DNA from: Trileptium ribeirensis | Lineage: Eukaryota > Nematoda > Enoplea > Enoplida > Thoracostomopsidae | DNA: 52,767 nucleotides | Direction of reading: 5' to 3' | NCBI GenBank assembly: GCA_030248225.1 | Contig: JASANE010029223.1 | Location: forward strand, 1 to 52,767 | Shown: in pieces, positions 26,201-41,200 of the stretch | Numbering within the stretch: the first letter of the stretch is position 1 | Layout of the letters: every line of letters begins with the position of its first letter | The notes under the pieces: model-generated | Seen by the model: the letters and a program-made list of their open reading frames with translations, nothing else | What the model was told of the DNA's origin: nothing | Database searches by the model: none | Translations under genes and position numbers: made by a program

Positions 26201-29200
26201 AATACAAAATCAGTTGATTCTATCTAGTAGTAAAATTTTGAGCTATAAACGGCTTCATGCGTCCTCATAACTCATGTTATAGCTAAGCAATTAATTGCTT
26301 TCTACAAGGCTTTCCTGTATCTTTCAGCTGAGTTTGTTATAACATATATTGTCAACATAAATGTGATGAATGTTGAGAAATGGAGCACATTTGTTTAGCG
26401 CAGCTTCCACATGTGTAAAATTTGATCGGTATATGCTTTAGGACCATTTGAAATCAATCCAAGCACTGGAAAAATAACTCTTATTCAAATGCTGCCAAAA
26501 GAAGTTTCGGTCAAACCGTACGAATTAATCGTCGAGGTCTCGGATGGGAAGTTTACTGATAGTGTGAGTAGTGTCGTTGTTAACCAGAATTGTCAACTTC
26601 ATATCGGCAGTGTTATGTGGTAGCTATGATGGCCTATTGTAAAATGTAACAGACGATATCGACCTATTTTTAGTCAATTCAGATCATACTATTACGGTTA
26701 ATGCCCATAATAGCAAAATTTGAGTAGAGCTAACCAAATTTGCGTAAACAGAAGATGATGGTATTCACTCCATGCCCCTAAAACAGGCGGAGATATAGGA
26801 AAATCATTATATTGGAGATACTTGAAGACGGACATCCTTAAAGATATGCTATAGAATGTTTAACGAGATCCGACGATAGGTTCTTCAAATATAAGAATTG
26901 CAATGATAAACATTAGCTGTGTTAATTTGTTATTTCGTTACTTTTTACTAAAATAACAAAATTCTGAGTTCTGGTTTTGAAAATCTTGTGATGTAGATTA
27001 TCTGATGTAGTTCCTATTACAATGCATGTATGATTCCTATGTGACATCTGCCGTTGCTAACAGCACAATATCGCATGCGGGTATGTTGAACTTGTCTGTT
27101 TAGGAATTACGCGGCTGAAAATAACTTTTACTCAATTAATGTCTGGTATTGATTGGAGCCAACCCACACTTTAAGATAGATATAAATGATTATAAGGAGA
27201 ATAAATTATGAAAATTTTGCGTAAGTGTATGATACTCGGTAATTCTTCTGTACTTTTACTTGTTTGGTAATGTGGTCATTTGCGGCTTACTCTTCTAAGT
27301 ATGGCAGGATGGCATCGCAAAGTTGTCTGGGATTAGGCCAAAATGCGACCACATCATTGGATAAGGTAAACTACACGAGTATGATGAACCAGAATGAATG
27401 AGTACACACTCATTCCTGACATAACTATTCTACCGTTTAGTTATACTCCAAAAGATATTTAGCGTTGGTTTTTCTCAAGGTAATACCATACATTAATTCG
27501 GTAAGATATTGGTTTCGACATGTAATTCATAGTCAGAGGACTACAGAGAAAATTGAAAAATCTATTGCGTGTTTTGTGCACATTTACTCAAATGAGAGGT
27601 AGATATGGCGCCGTACTTGTGCTTCTACTAATCGCTGGAAAACGCTTGAGTAATACTTACCACATTTCGAAGAAGCCCAAAGTTCTCCATAAAACTGAGT
27701 TAAATATGGAATAAAAATAGCATTGCGTGGTACCTTTTGTCAAGTGGAAATTTTAAGTAAATGTATTTTTGATTTTTCTTTTTGATGTTGTGTCACCAAT
27801 ATTTTTACACTATTATCTTATGCGCCGTTTATGTTATAAAGGATCCTGCATGTGGAGCTTTAGTTTTCCAATAGTCTACAGCATGCAATCCAGTGGCATA
27901 CAGTGCATGTATACACTATATAGTGGAACCGATGATGTATATAGCAGCAACGCCCTAACCATTTTGTATTGCATTTTAATTTTACTGACGGTAGCAAGGA
28001 CACTATACACAATTGCTTTAAATTCGAGGGCAAATAGCAGCGTGGTGTTGAAGATATGCAGTGGACAATAGCGGGGACACCCGCAGTATGTAAAACTCCG
28101 TTTGCTGGGTCCTTTATACCATGCATGCTGCATTAATTTAGCAGCGTGATTACACGTTCAAAATGTTTTCTTTATTTTTAGGCAACAGTGAAAATTGATG
28201 TCGTAATGAATGAAGCTCAAAGTACGACTACAAAGTCACCTGATATCTTGGTTCCAAACATGAATTTGCCGCCTCAATTTAGTCAAGCAATGTACAATTT
28301 TAGCGTTGAAGAAGGAGTGGTAATGTGTATATAGTTAAATAGTTTCGACAAACGGAATTGCATATTATTTAAGATTATTTTGCTGACGAGTATCGAATTT
28401 CACGTATCAAATAAATGCTAAATTTAACAGTATTAAATCCAGCGTACAAATTTAGCAATAATGAAGTTTTTGGAGAAAATAGACAGTGAAGACACAAATC
28501 AATTAAAGGCTGTGTGTAATAGGTACTCCACGAGATCTACTGATCAAAAATTGTAAATATCCCATCGAACAAAAACAAGTTAAGACTATTGTAAGTTTTA
28601 ATCTACCAGCTATGGCAACTTAGCGTACAAATTTTGAAATGTCCTTGCTCACAAATAGCATGATACCTGTGTATTGCCAACATGTCCATTTCTAGAGTTA
28701 TAATCATATGATATACCGAATTTTGCAACAATGATGTCTCTCAACTCTATAACGTTCGCGAACCAGGTGGTTACAATTGATTAATTGGTCCAATTTGGTA
28801 AGCGAAAAATTGATAAAAACATCTCGGGTACTTGCATCCAAGAAAAACAATGAAACGGGCATAACAGCAACAAACTTAAATTAGCAACAAAATTATGCAA
28901 TAACCTGCATCGAGCGTTAATCGAACCCTGTAGTGTCGACGGAAAATTCTTACTTTTCATGTGGCAATAGTTTAGAATGTTAGTTCGTATACTTATTCTG
29001 GTGGCATCTATAATTAACATTTGCAACATCCGATCGTTTCATAATATGGCACAGACGATACGTAACAGATTTCTATATGGCCCTTTACTCAAGCGGGAAA
29101 ACGAATCTCAACACTCTTTTTTGTAAAATTGGACCGACCGTGTTTTGGTTTGGTCAAAAAGGGTTTTCCGTCAAAACAATTTCCTTTCTGTATCTCTAAA

Positions 29201-32200
29201 TTGAGTGCATATATTTCAGCCAAATCAGGTTGAACTGAATTTCGTCCTGAAATTAAGGTTTCAAGATAGTATAAATAAAGCTTTTCGACAAGATTACGCT
29301 TGCATCTAGAATTAGTGTACAAAAGTGTCTTTAAAACTTCCCAGAAGACCCGAAATACACGAAAACGGCTATACCTATGGAAATATTTGAGCGATATTGG
29401 GCTCATTTTTAGATCGAATGCAACTATGCAGATGACAATAACAATTTTACGAAAACACGTCGGTTATTTCGGTGGTTGCGTATGTTCTGGGATTAAATAA
29501 AATGGGCTTATAAAACGGATCCGGGAGACTCAATATAATCGAAACGACCATATCTTCATAGCCTATAAATATGGATACGTTATATTGAGCGTATTTAGCG
29601 GAGCGAGTGAAGTTCTAAGTAGGTGCATAAGGTGTGTAGCTATGGTGATACCTGTATTGTGGGTTTTACTCCACATTTGTTTTTAAATAGCTCATGACAC
29701 TTAACATACATGAACACAGCCATATGTCCGATACTGAGCTAATTTTATAGAGCGACCAAATTTCAATCTATCTGGCTAAAAATTGTTACGATGCCTGCCT
29801 ATGCTCTATGTTTAGGTCTTCATAGCGTTTACAATTGGCACATGAAACCGAAAGACTCAAAAACCCGGTCGCATCGTTAAAATCGTTAAACAATATGGAT
29901 TATATTGAACTCTTTTGTATAGTGAGTTATGAGCTGTAGGGTGGGTTGCTACAACGATTTTTACATCATTAAAACTATTTTCACTGTACATATGTTTGCT
30001 AAGAGCTTCGTGTGTATTGTACATTTCGCGAAATACGGCGCTCGAAACGAACGAGTTAAATTATATATATACACATATAATATATTAAATATATATTGAT
30101 ACACGCTGAATTCAAAAACTTAGCCTCGGCAATTCCTTCTTTAGTCTTATAGCATTTATAAAAGTAATGGTATATAAGCCTACAAACAAATTAATAGTTT
30201 CAATTAGTAGATTTGATAATTGAGCGAAGCGTTTTTATTTTCTGCCTGGGAGCAAAAAAGTCGATAGCCATTCGTTCGTTCGTCTGTCCGTCCGTCCTTT
30301 CGTCCATTAGTCTTTCATGGATCTCAAGAACCACTAAACCTATTTCAAAAACTTTTTTGTTTGAAAGCTTATCATATGAGGATGTGCACCTCATATTTTA
30401 GAAGTTTGGCAACTTGCCAATTTTATCATTAAATAAGCTAATTAGCTAATTAACACCCTAATTAAGCGCATAACAGCTTAATCATTGGTCGTAGAGTCGT
30501 TTTAACGGCATATACGTTGAGTTTTCCATGAGGAAATAAGAAAATAGATGCATTGTACATACAGGAATGGTATAGTACGAATGTTATAGGCAAAATTATT
30601 TTCGGACTCCGTGTCGTATGATTTCATTGCTGTGCTTCGATTACCATTCATCACCATGCTGTATAAGCCACGTGACTTCCTTTGTCTTGCTTTTCGTTCG
30701 AACGGAATAAAACTATTCTTTCATTTACTCATTGATGTCTAGGTAATAATATATTCCCAAGACATTGAGTACGGTCATATTACTAATGCCGTCGCTCCGC
30801 TCGAAAAATGTAGTTCCACTACGACTGGTGGTTATGTATAAGGATTTCGACAGCGTTGAATAAACTGCTGCCTGCGCGGCGACAAAAAACCGGAATGGTT
30901 TGCGTTAGTATTGCGTTCGCTCACTACTGAGCTACGATGACGCAATTGCTCATATCCCGAAGGTTCCTCACAACGCGACCGAATAAAAACACGCAGCCAA
31001 ACGCACCCTACGAGTTAAATGCACTACTTCCTATTGTATTAAGTTGCACCAGAGCAACTACATGAGTTGAAGGGTTACGTTAATTGTTGTTTCGTGTGAT
31101 CGACGCTCACTGTAAACCCGCTGAAATCGAACTTTACTTATAATTTTTATTATTTTGAGTTGTAACTTATAGCAAATTTTACAAACGTTACAAAATTGAT
31201 AGCATTGCCACACATCTACCTTACATTTCACATATTTCTCAAGATCGAAGACAACTGCGGTTTGTTTTTGTATCAAAACCAGTTGTATCAGTCGGACGTT
31301 TTTGTACATTTTATGTTTGCGAATTTATTCAAGTTTATGTAAAACACAAACTCAAGAACCACCGCTTAGAATGTTACATTGAAATATTTTATCAATTGGT
31401 AAGTTCCCAAAAAATTTCTGCCCTAGGACCTATTACAGTATAGACGTATACTCTTAAAAATGAAATATGTTAAAATTTTAATCTAAAGCATGATGTTAAT
31501 AATTAATTTTTACGACAACGAATTTTAGGCCAACGTGCGCGTTGGACAATTGCTTGTGTCAGACAACGATTCATCGTACTTGAAACTGACAATTCAACCG
31601 GATTATTTTAACATTTTCTTCAGAATCCTTAATGATGTAAGATATCTCGAATAAAATTCATCTTTTTATTCTACTGATTTCGCTCCATTACTGATCTCGT
31701 TTGCTTTATTATTATACTTTCGCAACCAAACATTATAGTTTTTGACGACCTAAAACTGTTTAGTGTTCGAATTGATTGCTACATTGTGTACTAAATTGGG
31801 TATTTGGCTCAATTTTTGGAATCAAATCTTCTCTAAAATTTTCTGGAAGCTGAGAGAACATGAATAATGTAGTAATTAAAAGCAAACATGCTCATAGGAG
31901 AGAGGGGATATTACCTCTCTTACGCTCGGACCTGCCATCAGGGTTTCGCCGATTACCGTTATGGGAACTTGCCGATGCTTCTCAGGCTCCGCACCCCCTC
32001 TCCTCGTGTACAAGACGCGAAAAATTTTGCATAATGAGTGGAAAATGCCAAATATTTACGAAAATAAGGGGAAATTGTCATTAGAAAATTTTTTCAAAAA
32101 ATTTCGACAGCCACAATCCACACAAATCATTTCTATTTAATGGTTTGAACTTAGACAAAGCGAGGACTGAAGTCTGTGCTGTGACAGTAGTGCGGTAAAC

Positions 32201-35200
32201 CAATCAAGCGGCGCAACAAAGCACAAAGTAGTATCACATTCAATGGCTATCGGTCGATATGCCTTAACGGTACTAGAGATGGGTTATAAAAGCGAACAAA
32301 TCTTCCACATCCTGGAATTAAACTATTAGCAATGCATGGTTTTTACTATTATATCTTATATCTTATTTCAACAATTATATACATCTTTACTAGACTATCT
32401 TAATAATTGTGCATTGTCAACTTTGCCTTCTGTGTAAAAATGTAAATATGTGCCTTTCTGTGTCAATATTAAAAAGAGTTTCCGTTCGTAAAACATGCGC
32501 AACAATTTTTTGAAAAGTCTCGTAAATCTTATAGCACATTTTGTAACCTTTTAAAAACAATCCAATTCCTGGAAATTTAAAACGAAAACTTGATATTTTG
32601 TTTTTGTTAGCGTTGATTTGAAGCAGATTTCGGAGAAATGTACCTCACTTATAATTTGTAACACAATTTAATTAAATAAATAATGTATACCATTTAAAGC
32701 TACTTTTCAAACCGTAACCATAACTTTTTGTTATATAGTTGTATAGAAATTTACGTAAGCTGAGAATGTCTTCTTTATCAACTTGAACATAAAGCTGGTT
32801 TAGGTACTGACGTCTGCAGAAGGTTACTTTATATTCTTATATACAAATAGCATAATACTTAATGTTCTTATATATATTTATAAACATATTCTATGGAAGT
32901 CCTAAAACACAATAATTCATTTGGACCGGTCCAATAACACTATTCTGTGCGCGTTTCATAAATCTGATATATATTTTCTTTATTATCATTATGTCCACTA
33001 CATCACTGCAATAAGATAAAACGGAAACTATGCCTGCATGTACACGAAGATGCTGTGAGGACCAATTTGTCGAAACTGAACAGCCAATCTTCAGAGGATG
33101 AGTTATTGCTCTAGATTTTTAACTAATCAATTTTTATGTACATCAATGAGTCCCTAGTCCGAACACAGCAGTTATCCATATGTAAAGCAAAGGCTACTTA
33201 CCAAACCTACAACAAACCAGTTGCTTGAGTTCGATGATAAGTATAAAATCTAATGTGTGAATCTTTATCTGAATAAAACATGTGTAAGCAAAGTTTTTAA
33301 ATTGACCCGACTGACTGCATGCAATAATCGAAACCATACCTTTTCAATATAGTACATTCTCACCAAACACGTATATCCGCAGTATTAAATTGATGTCAAG
33401 AACGAGCTGATGTATTAATGGTAGTCCACATTTAAGAGTTGTTGTTACACTCACAGAATGCAAAAGTCAAATCACTACTGATAGTGTTTTGAAGTTTCAA
33501 CGCCAACAAATGCGTAAAGAGCTTTGCAACGGAACTGGAACACCAGTTTGTCTCTGCTCAATTAGTTAATTTATTCCGATATGCTTCGAACGATCCTTGA
33601 ATTAATTCGATGCTATCTAGCGCTGGCTATGCAGAGGTACACGAATGGTATCAGTAGCAAAGCTGCGTGTTCGATGATAATGACTTAGCCTTAGTTTATT
33701 GACCGACTGTAGCAAACAGTCGAATAGCAAGAACGCACAAGTACACGTGTTTACACCGTGTGGCATCAAATTGACATTGTTTTGCCGAAAAATTAAATAA
33801 CATTCAATTCTATATGATTTCAGACAGGATACATTGTGACAAATCGTCCTGTTCCATATTCGCCGAATAAGTCTTCGTATACATTCCTTGTTTTGGCTGA
33901 AGACGACGGAATTCCACCGCTTAAAGTAAGCCCCAACTATTGATTTCGTATGCCTTCACTAATTGTTGAAATTTTTTTTAATTTACTTACTTTCCTACAG
34001 TAGAACCTAATAAATTTTTTTCAATAGTTTTTGAAACATGAGTTCAGTAAAAAACAAATTAATTTGTTAGACAAACTTTTTGAAATTAATGACAATGTAT
34101 TAAATTAAAATTCTTAAAAAATATATTTTACTAGATTCGGAGCCAAGTTTGCATGCAACTACGAAATAACATTAAAGATACGAAATATACGATTTCTGTT
34201 TTTAGATCTTCTAAGTTTAGCTAGAAACACGTCGCAGTGCGCATTTGCCAACAATGCGACAAAACCCGAAGGAAACCGAAACAGAAAAATTAAATATATT
34301 CAGTAGCTTCATGCCAAAACTATGACTAAGTAATTAAAAAAATTTATGCTATAATTCAATTGGAAATTTAAAAATGTTTTTGCAACGAATTTGTTTTGCT
34401 TATACAGATTTGGCAATAATATAAATTTGCTATTTCCACCAATTATGTTGATGTTGATTGAATCGCTGTGTAACTGCCATTCGGAGTGCGACATAGAGTA
34501 GACTATTGATCGTTAGTTGAAGGCAATATCAAAGAGCAGTGTCTTCAGCTGCATTCTGAAATCCACGACAGTATCGGTCGATTGGAGTGAAACGTGAAGA
34601 TTGTTCCAGATAGACGGAGCAAAGCTGAGTCTTGCTACAAAACAGCGAATATGTATTATATAACAAAATTAATGTCAGTGTTGGCATAGCGTCACAGTTA
34701 CGTTGCTATTGTTAAGCATAGCAAAATGTAGCAATTGGCAGTATAAAATGAATCTAATATTTTTGTTTCATCTGTATAGCTGAGTTGTTTTACTGGAAAA
34801 ATTGTGTATTTTATAGATTTTCGACCAGTCATAGTGTACATTATGTAAGCATTCACAAACAATATACACTTATTTATTGCGACCAATTATAATATCACAC
34901 AGGAACCATGTTTATTTGAGTATTAACTTACATATCCCTGGTCAACACAGTTTTGCCAACAAATTTACTCTTTACACTACACAATCAAAAGATAGAAACT
35001 ATTTTATATAGTTTTCCATCAAGCATTATTTTTGTAAGCTAACTTTTCATTATAATGTAACCATAGTACACAATTAGTACACTTTTGCATGTTCCGGATT
35101 CGATGATATAATTTGTAGTAAGCGGCAGTTCGCTATTTGAAAACAGAACTTCCACTTACGATATATAAAGCATTTATATAAAATATCGAAGTATGTGTTC

Positions 35201-38200
35201 TTATTTCATACTTAAAATTCAGATAAATTATATTATTGATTAACCAGACAGGTAAAAGTCCTAATTATATAGTATGGTCATATTTGTGATAGTATAATTT
35301 TTTACTAAAGTGAGGAAGGCGCCCATTGCCTTTTTTCTTACGGAATAATAACCCTTGCATTTTCGATACTACGTAAAGTATACGCTTTTTTATATTTTGA
35401 AGATTAGAAATTTGTCGGCTCAATCATATAAAACTCTGTCGGCTTTGTGATATATTTATTCAACTTATTTCTTTGTTATTTATCATATTTTCTCATTTAT
35501 CTTCTTATTATTATTATTATTATTATCGTGTTTAGCTACAACATTTGACTTGGTCGGGCATCGAGCTGATTATATCAGTAACAAAAAATATGATTTTATG
35601 TTAGGTGGTGACAACAATACAAGTTATGGGTTAATAGCTTTCATTTTAAACCAAAGCAGAGAATCATGCATTTTATGACATTTGCGTCTTTTGATATGTA
35701 GTCTATTACTTGCAAATATCTAGCTACATATCTGCAACTTGCAAATATCTTGTTAGTTAAAGACTGTTTAGGTGTTTAATTTTCTTTGGAAGGCTCATTG
35801 GTTTTTGTGGTGTCGTTTTTGCTACATTAACTTCTTACTTATATATCCTAAGTAACTTTTGTGCCTTATAACACAGGAACACTGGTAGCACTGGAGTATT
35901 TAGGGGCAAAAAATTTTGTAAAAAAAAATAAATTTTTTCGAGTCCCAAAAAATACCAAAGTATACTTCCTTAGTTATATTTTCAAAATCGGTATACAATG
36001 AAGGTGTTCCTGTGATGTGTTCCAATAACTTTTTTATTATTTTTATTTATTTTACAAAATAGTATGTGTAACATAACATTTTTGATATTGCTACTGAGTA
36101 GCATGCCTCAAACATGCTTTGGTTTCTCCAAATGAAAATTCTAAATACACCAATGACTGGTAAGTATTATTTGTTATACAATAGTTTTTCGTTTCACCAC
36201 GTCCGTATTCTGTTTAGCAGAGACTTGATAAATAATTCATCGCTTGTCGTTGTACAACTTAGACTAAGGTCCGCTTTCAAGAAAATTGATTTCAATTATG
36301 TTACTTTCAATCAAATCAGTAGCGAATAGTGATGTTATAATGCATTTGTAATCATACGCAAATACTTGATGTTTTAACCTTGTATAGTTGCTGGGTACTC
36401 AATGTATCGTTTGCTTGCATTTGCAATAGCTTCGGGACTAATGTTTCAGACATCGGCGGAAGTGACAGTTAGAGTTATTGATCAAAACGATCATTCACCA
36501 AAATTTTCTCAGCCGGAATATGTTGCACTAGTACCATCAGACGCTCGGGTTGGAGATCGGTTGTCGCTTGTAAGTTTTAAAGTTTATTATTGGCACCATT
36601 ACACATGCCCTAGGTAACTCGGCGAAAAGTAATTTTCCACTCTGAAATTTCTGAATACAAAAATCTTCAAAATCGCATGCTATGTTAAGTCTTTGGCAAT
36701 GGCAGGATTCGTCTGGGTGTGCTGCATAAATTGTCATAGGTACTACAATAAATGAAATCAATAATAAAATTTTAAAAATGAGAATTTCAAATTTCAGTGT
36801 TTTCAAAAAAAACTAGTGTTTGGAGTATTTATATTACATAGAGTGTAAATAGAGTAAATTTGTTGCAGGTCTATGAGCTCTCAGAACTGGTTAAGCAATA
36901 ATTGCATTAACTATGTGGTGTCCCTCACAGAATCTGATTCTTTGACATTTGACAGCCAAAATGTGGTAGGCAAGAGATTTCCGTTATTTTCGCATGAATA
37001 CTTATGCAGTGTTAACTAGAGTCAAACACATGTAACCACGGCAGCAAAAGGAAACAATATCCGTCTCGAAAAGAGAATAATTAGCAAATCGTAATAGATT
37101 GCATACAACCCGACATACAAGAGACACCAGAAATCCATCATTCAGTGTATCCTATGATTGCAATGATTTGTCAATAACCAAAACTTTTTTTTTAAAATTG
37201 TTTCATCGCGCTTTGTGCCGCAATTGCGGCTTAGGATTTGTCGAAAACGCTTCAAAACACACCCAATGCGTTGTTGAATTATGCCGTTTTCGTACATTAG
37301 TCCATCCAAGGGTTCAAAATTTACGACCGAGAAACTAAGCTGCCAATCCCAAAAATATAAATTGCTAAAAATTAATATAAATTAATATATATGTAATTTG
37401 GTGACAGAGTAGCCGTAGCAAGAGGAGGAAAGTATATAAATTACTTAATAAGTAGATAAAAACTTTCCTTAACAATACAAATTACTTACATTTTAGATCG
37501 CCTCATATTGACGAACCGGGATGTAGCCAGTTATTATTTGCATGTATAACAAACTAGAATTCTGCGCTTTGACGTAACGAACACATATGACCGTTTAAAC
37601 AAGTCATAAAGACATCAATATCAGCTTAGCAGTTAAAAGTATTATCTGTATTAGGGGCAAGTTTATTCTAAGATTAGTACATTATTAAAAATAACGATTG
37701 GGAAATACTACCATGTGAGAGTAACAAAAGGTTAACGCCTTTTCTATTACACCAAAAACTGGCGCTGTAAAATGTATCTATCCTGTTTAGCAACAAAATT
37801 GATTTCTCAGCTTTTGTAGGTGCTAAAATTTGGGCGAAAAATTAATGTTGTCAATTAAGGTATTTATACAGAAATTTATTCAAAATTTTGCTGGTAATAG
37901 CTACAGGGAAGTATTACGGCAGCAATTTTGCATTGTGTTATAGTGCACTAGAAATTTTCCGCAAAATCTATATAGAACAAGCTACCCTGTCGGAAACACA
38001 TCCTATGTGTCAAGAACTTTCGTTTGAAAACGAAAAAGGTTTCTTCTTAAAAGAAGAATGTCACAGCAGTCATATTGCTGTTAACAACAGAATTTATGCA
38101 CCTGGACTACACATAATTATTTAAATATAAACTTTACGACGGTTCACCATAATATATGGTTTTTGAAACATGTCAATTTATTTGACTTCAGCGTTTGCGA

Positions 38201-41200
38201 ATATGCTGTCTATGAAATAGCAAGAATGAATTGAGACTTGGTAAAGTTGATAATATAATTTTCGATGTCATCAATTCTCGGAATTCCTAAATGTTTTCAT
38301 CTCAATTGTAGTCAACAAATCCGAGACGTTTGCTGCATGCCATTTTTGCCTGGCATGCAGACTCCAGCGGTCGGATCTGAAAAAGCTTTTATGACTATAA
38401 CAGATACGTGCAGCGCAGTGCAATTAAAGCATTAATGCACACTCTGACAAAAGGTGAAATCAATGTCACAGCCTGACGGCTGTGACAAAAAGAACACGGT
38501 CCTGAATTACCCTTAGGCTCACACCTATGTATATGTAATGTAAAGGTAAATGTAATATATAGGTAAATGTAGAAATAGTGTCTAGATGTATCTTAAAGTG
38601 AATGTCCTTTGTCGAATGCAGCGAATACACTATTCGTTCAGTATTTTGATTCTAACGCTACAAAGTTTTTTTGTAAAGTTTTATCTGCGAATTGAGGATG
38701 GTTATTTATAAAATCCCGGAAATCAGCTTTTTATAAGTTCCGGTTTATACCTTTTTAGCAAGTTGTAGCCTGTTAAACTAGGCTTTACTTTTCCTAGTCA
38801 ACTGATGCTAGCATCAGCAACCTAGAAGTACGTGAAAGATTCCAGTATTGTGCACCAGGTTTCATCGCTTAAACCAATAAGTGGATCAGCAGACACAGGT
38901 AACATAAACGCATTTTCTCTAAGTCGTTAATTTATATAGGGAATCTCCGCCACTGACGATGACGGTGATGAAAACGCAGTAATTCGATTTAGCATCGAAG
39001 GAGAGAAATCAAAGTGCTTTGAAATTAACGCCACCACGGCGCAAATTGTTCTCCGTTGCGGATACGATGAACTAACCGGGAGCTCCTATGACCTTAAAGT
39101 AAGTTAGTGCCTATTTTAGTTAGGTCGTATTTTGTGTTTGCTTTCTTAAATTTTAAGATTTTTAGCTAATTTTCGTATTGAAGAAAGCGGCGCATATTCG
39201 CTTGCATTGCACCGTTCATGCATTAATTTTTCATAGATATTCCCAACTAACGTAGGTAGTGGGCCTGATAATATTTAATTATGCTCAGGTACCGTGTTTA
39301 TAGTTAGGCCTTACAATATTTAATTACGATAAATTCGGTGACACTTATAACTCGACAAAATCTGGTCGACTCAATGTCGGTAAGGGTACAAAAGTTTTGT
39401 CTTGATGCAAACTGTTGCGATTTGAGACCTAGATTCCTCGCTCCATATATTCTCCTATTGTACTAAAAACCCCTTATTTTCACAGCTTTTCGTTGTAAAA
39501 CTTGTAAATTTGCTATTTTTTATTTTATCGTCTGTATTACTCCTTTTCAAATTCACATTTAGTCTTCACATATAGGAATATAAAAGCATTTGCCCCTATC
39601 TCATTTGTTGCCAACCTGAGACCAAACAACCCATCTTTTCAGGCCTAAATTTCAAATGTTTGGATATCAGCACGTAGTTGTTTCCTCCACTTAGTTATAA
39701 AAATTTATTGGCCTACCTTTTGATTACCACATTTTCGATACAGTACAGCTATACGTAATTTACGTTATGAAAATTCAACATAATATTTTCAGTCTTTACG
39801 GTAGTTGGCATCTCGCCACTCGTAGCCTTAGAATTAACAAAACGGCATATACGCTAAAGCGGCATTTAACATTGGTCTGTAGAGGTTAAGGCTTAGTGGC
39901 AGACTTGTGACAAAATAATTTTATAATTAATTTTCTAACTGCGATGGTAGATTGACTGAACCATGTCAACGTTTCATCCAATAAGGTATCATGTCAAGGT
40001 TTTGTCCTTAGAGTCATCATATAAAGTTTTTATCCCTTAAATTTTAAGATTAAGTATAGCCATAACTGTAAGAATAGTACTAGGAGGTTTACGGCCTCTT
40101 GCTAATCTATTTTCAAAACAGTTGTAACTGTTGTTTAATGGGAAACGTATTGCACCGCTGCAGCCACAGCTGAGCGAAGATAGATCATTCCTATTACTTC
40201 TCAGCTAAAATTACTGGTTGAGACAAAATAAAATCGGAATCTGATAATCAATATTTATATTTGTTAAGTGTACTTTGGTTGCCTTTCGGAATGCGTAATT
40301 TTTTGAACAATTTTTGCTTGGAATATTAAACTAAACTTCAGTAAAATTAATTATACAGCTACTGCATTCCGATAGCTGTCAGTCGGTACTGACACAATAT
40401 GATTTCTGCCCAGTGCTGTGTGGCATAATGAAGAAAGATTTCACACAAGTTATATCAAATTGCCTACGCTTTTGTCGTACTTCATACTTTTTCCGTTAAT
40501 AAGGTTAAGCTCCGTTATGCAAACCTACTATAATGGCATTAGTCTGTTTAACACATCCAGCAGCTAGAGTTCGTATTCCCATGAAAATAATGATTTGCCA
40601 CTGTAGTTGTCTGAAGTTAGCACGGCCATATTTCGCGAGATACAAAACGTGAGTATCGTAATTTCCTGCCATCAAAAACCATATAACTAGTTTACCGAGG
40701 TGCAGGAACATAAACATAGCTGACTATACACCGAAAGGCTACATACGCCATTTAAAAATGGTACTTAAACAATTTCAACGTGGTTGTAAAACACGGTATG
40801 CGCTTCTGTATAACAGGCATCGATGCATCTTTTTCGCTCAAATAAATCATATCGATAAACAGTCCTTTCAGTACGTTGGTTTTATACGTCTTTCGTACAA
40901 TTTGCCACAATAATACAGTTTTATATATAAATCGTGGCTAAGAAGTAAATTCATCTTTCAGGTTATTGCAACAGATCAAAATGGCATCGGTCTTAACTCT
41001 TCAGTGCCTTTGAAATTAATAATATCGCCGCCTGTTCAACCACCGGTTTCACCAACTAGTCATTCATTAGACAATACTTCTAAAGCACAATCACTGCTAA
41101 TGCTATCTTCGTCAACAAGCCAAAGTGAAAGCATTTTATCTTTATCTACGTCAATACATGACAAAATCGCAAGTGACGGCGAGACAAGTACGATTTCCGC

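Larger units (their letters stand above)
28320..31528 (+). other. Intron 13
   Basis: 3,209 bp. It includes a repeat with a GTCC-type tetranucleotide run (30230-30560) and SINE copy C on the - strand (30760-31010). A 105-codon - strand frame at 29089-29406 shows no known domain and is not called. No exon was found. Confidence 0.6.
33926..36449 (+). other. Intron 15
   Basis: 2,524 bp. It contains a non-LTR retrotransposon 3' remnant on the - strand (34513-34645) and a TTA microsatellite (35505-35526). No exon was found. Confidence 0.65.

Noticed and set aside
29089..29406. 105-codon open frame on the - strand
   Set aside because: No recognisable domain or motif and no splice context. Length alone is not evidence in an intron of this size.
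31860..32084. 74-codon open frame on the + strand
   Set aside because: It coincides with copy 2 of the GC-rich dispersed family. The frame is not kept in the other copies.
36402..36449. ATG and hydrophobic residues in frame before exon 16
   Set aside because: They are intron sequence upstream of the GTTTCAG acceptor, and exon 15 joins exon 16 perfectly at this site in phase 0.
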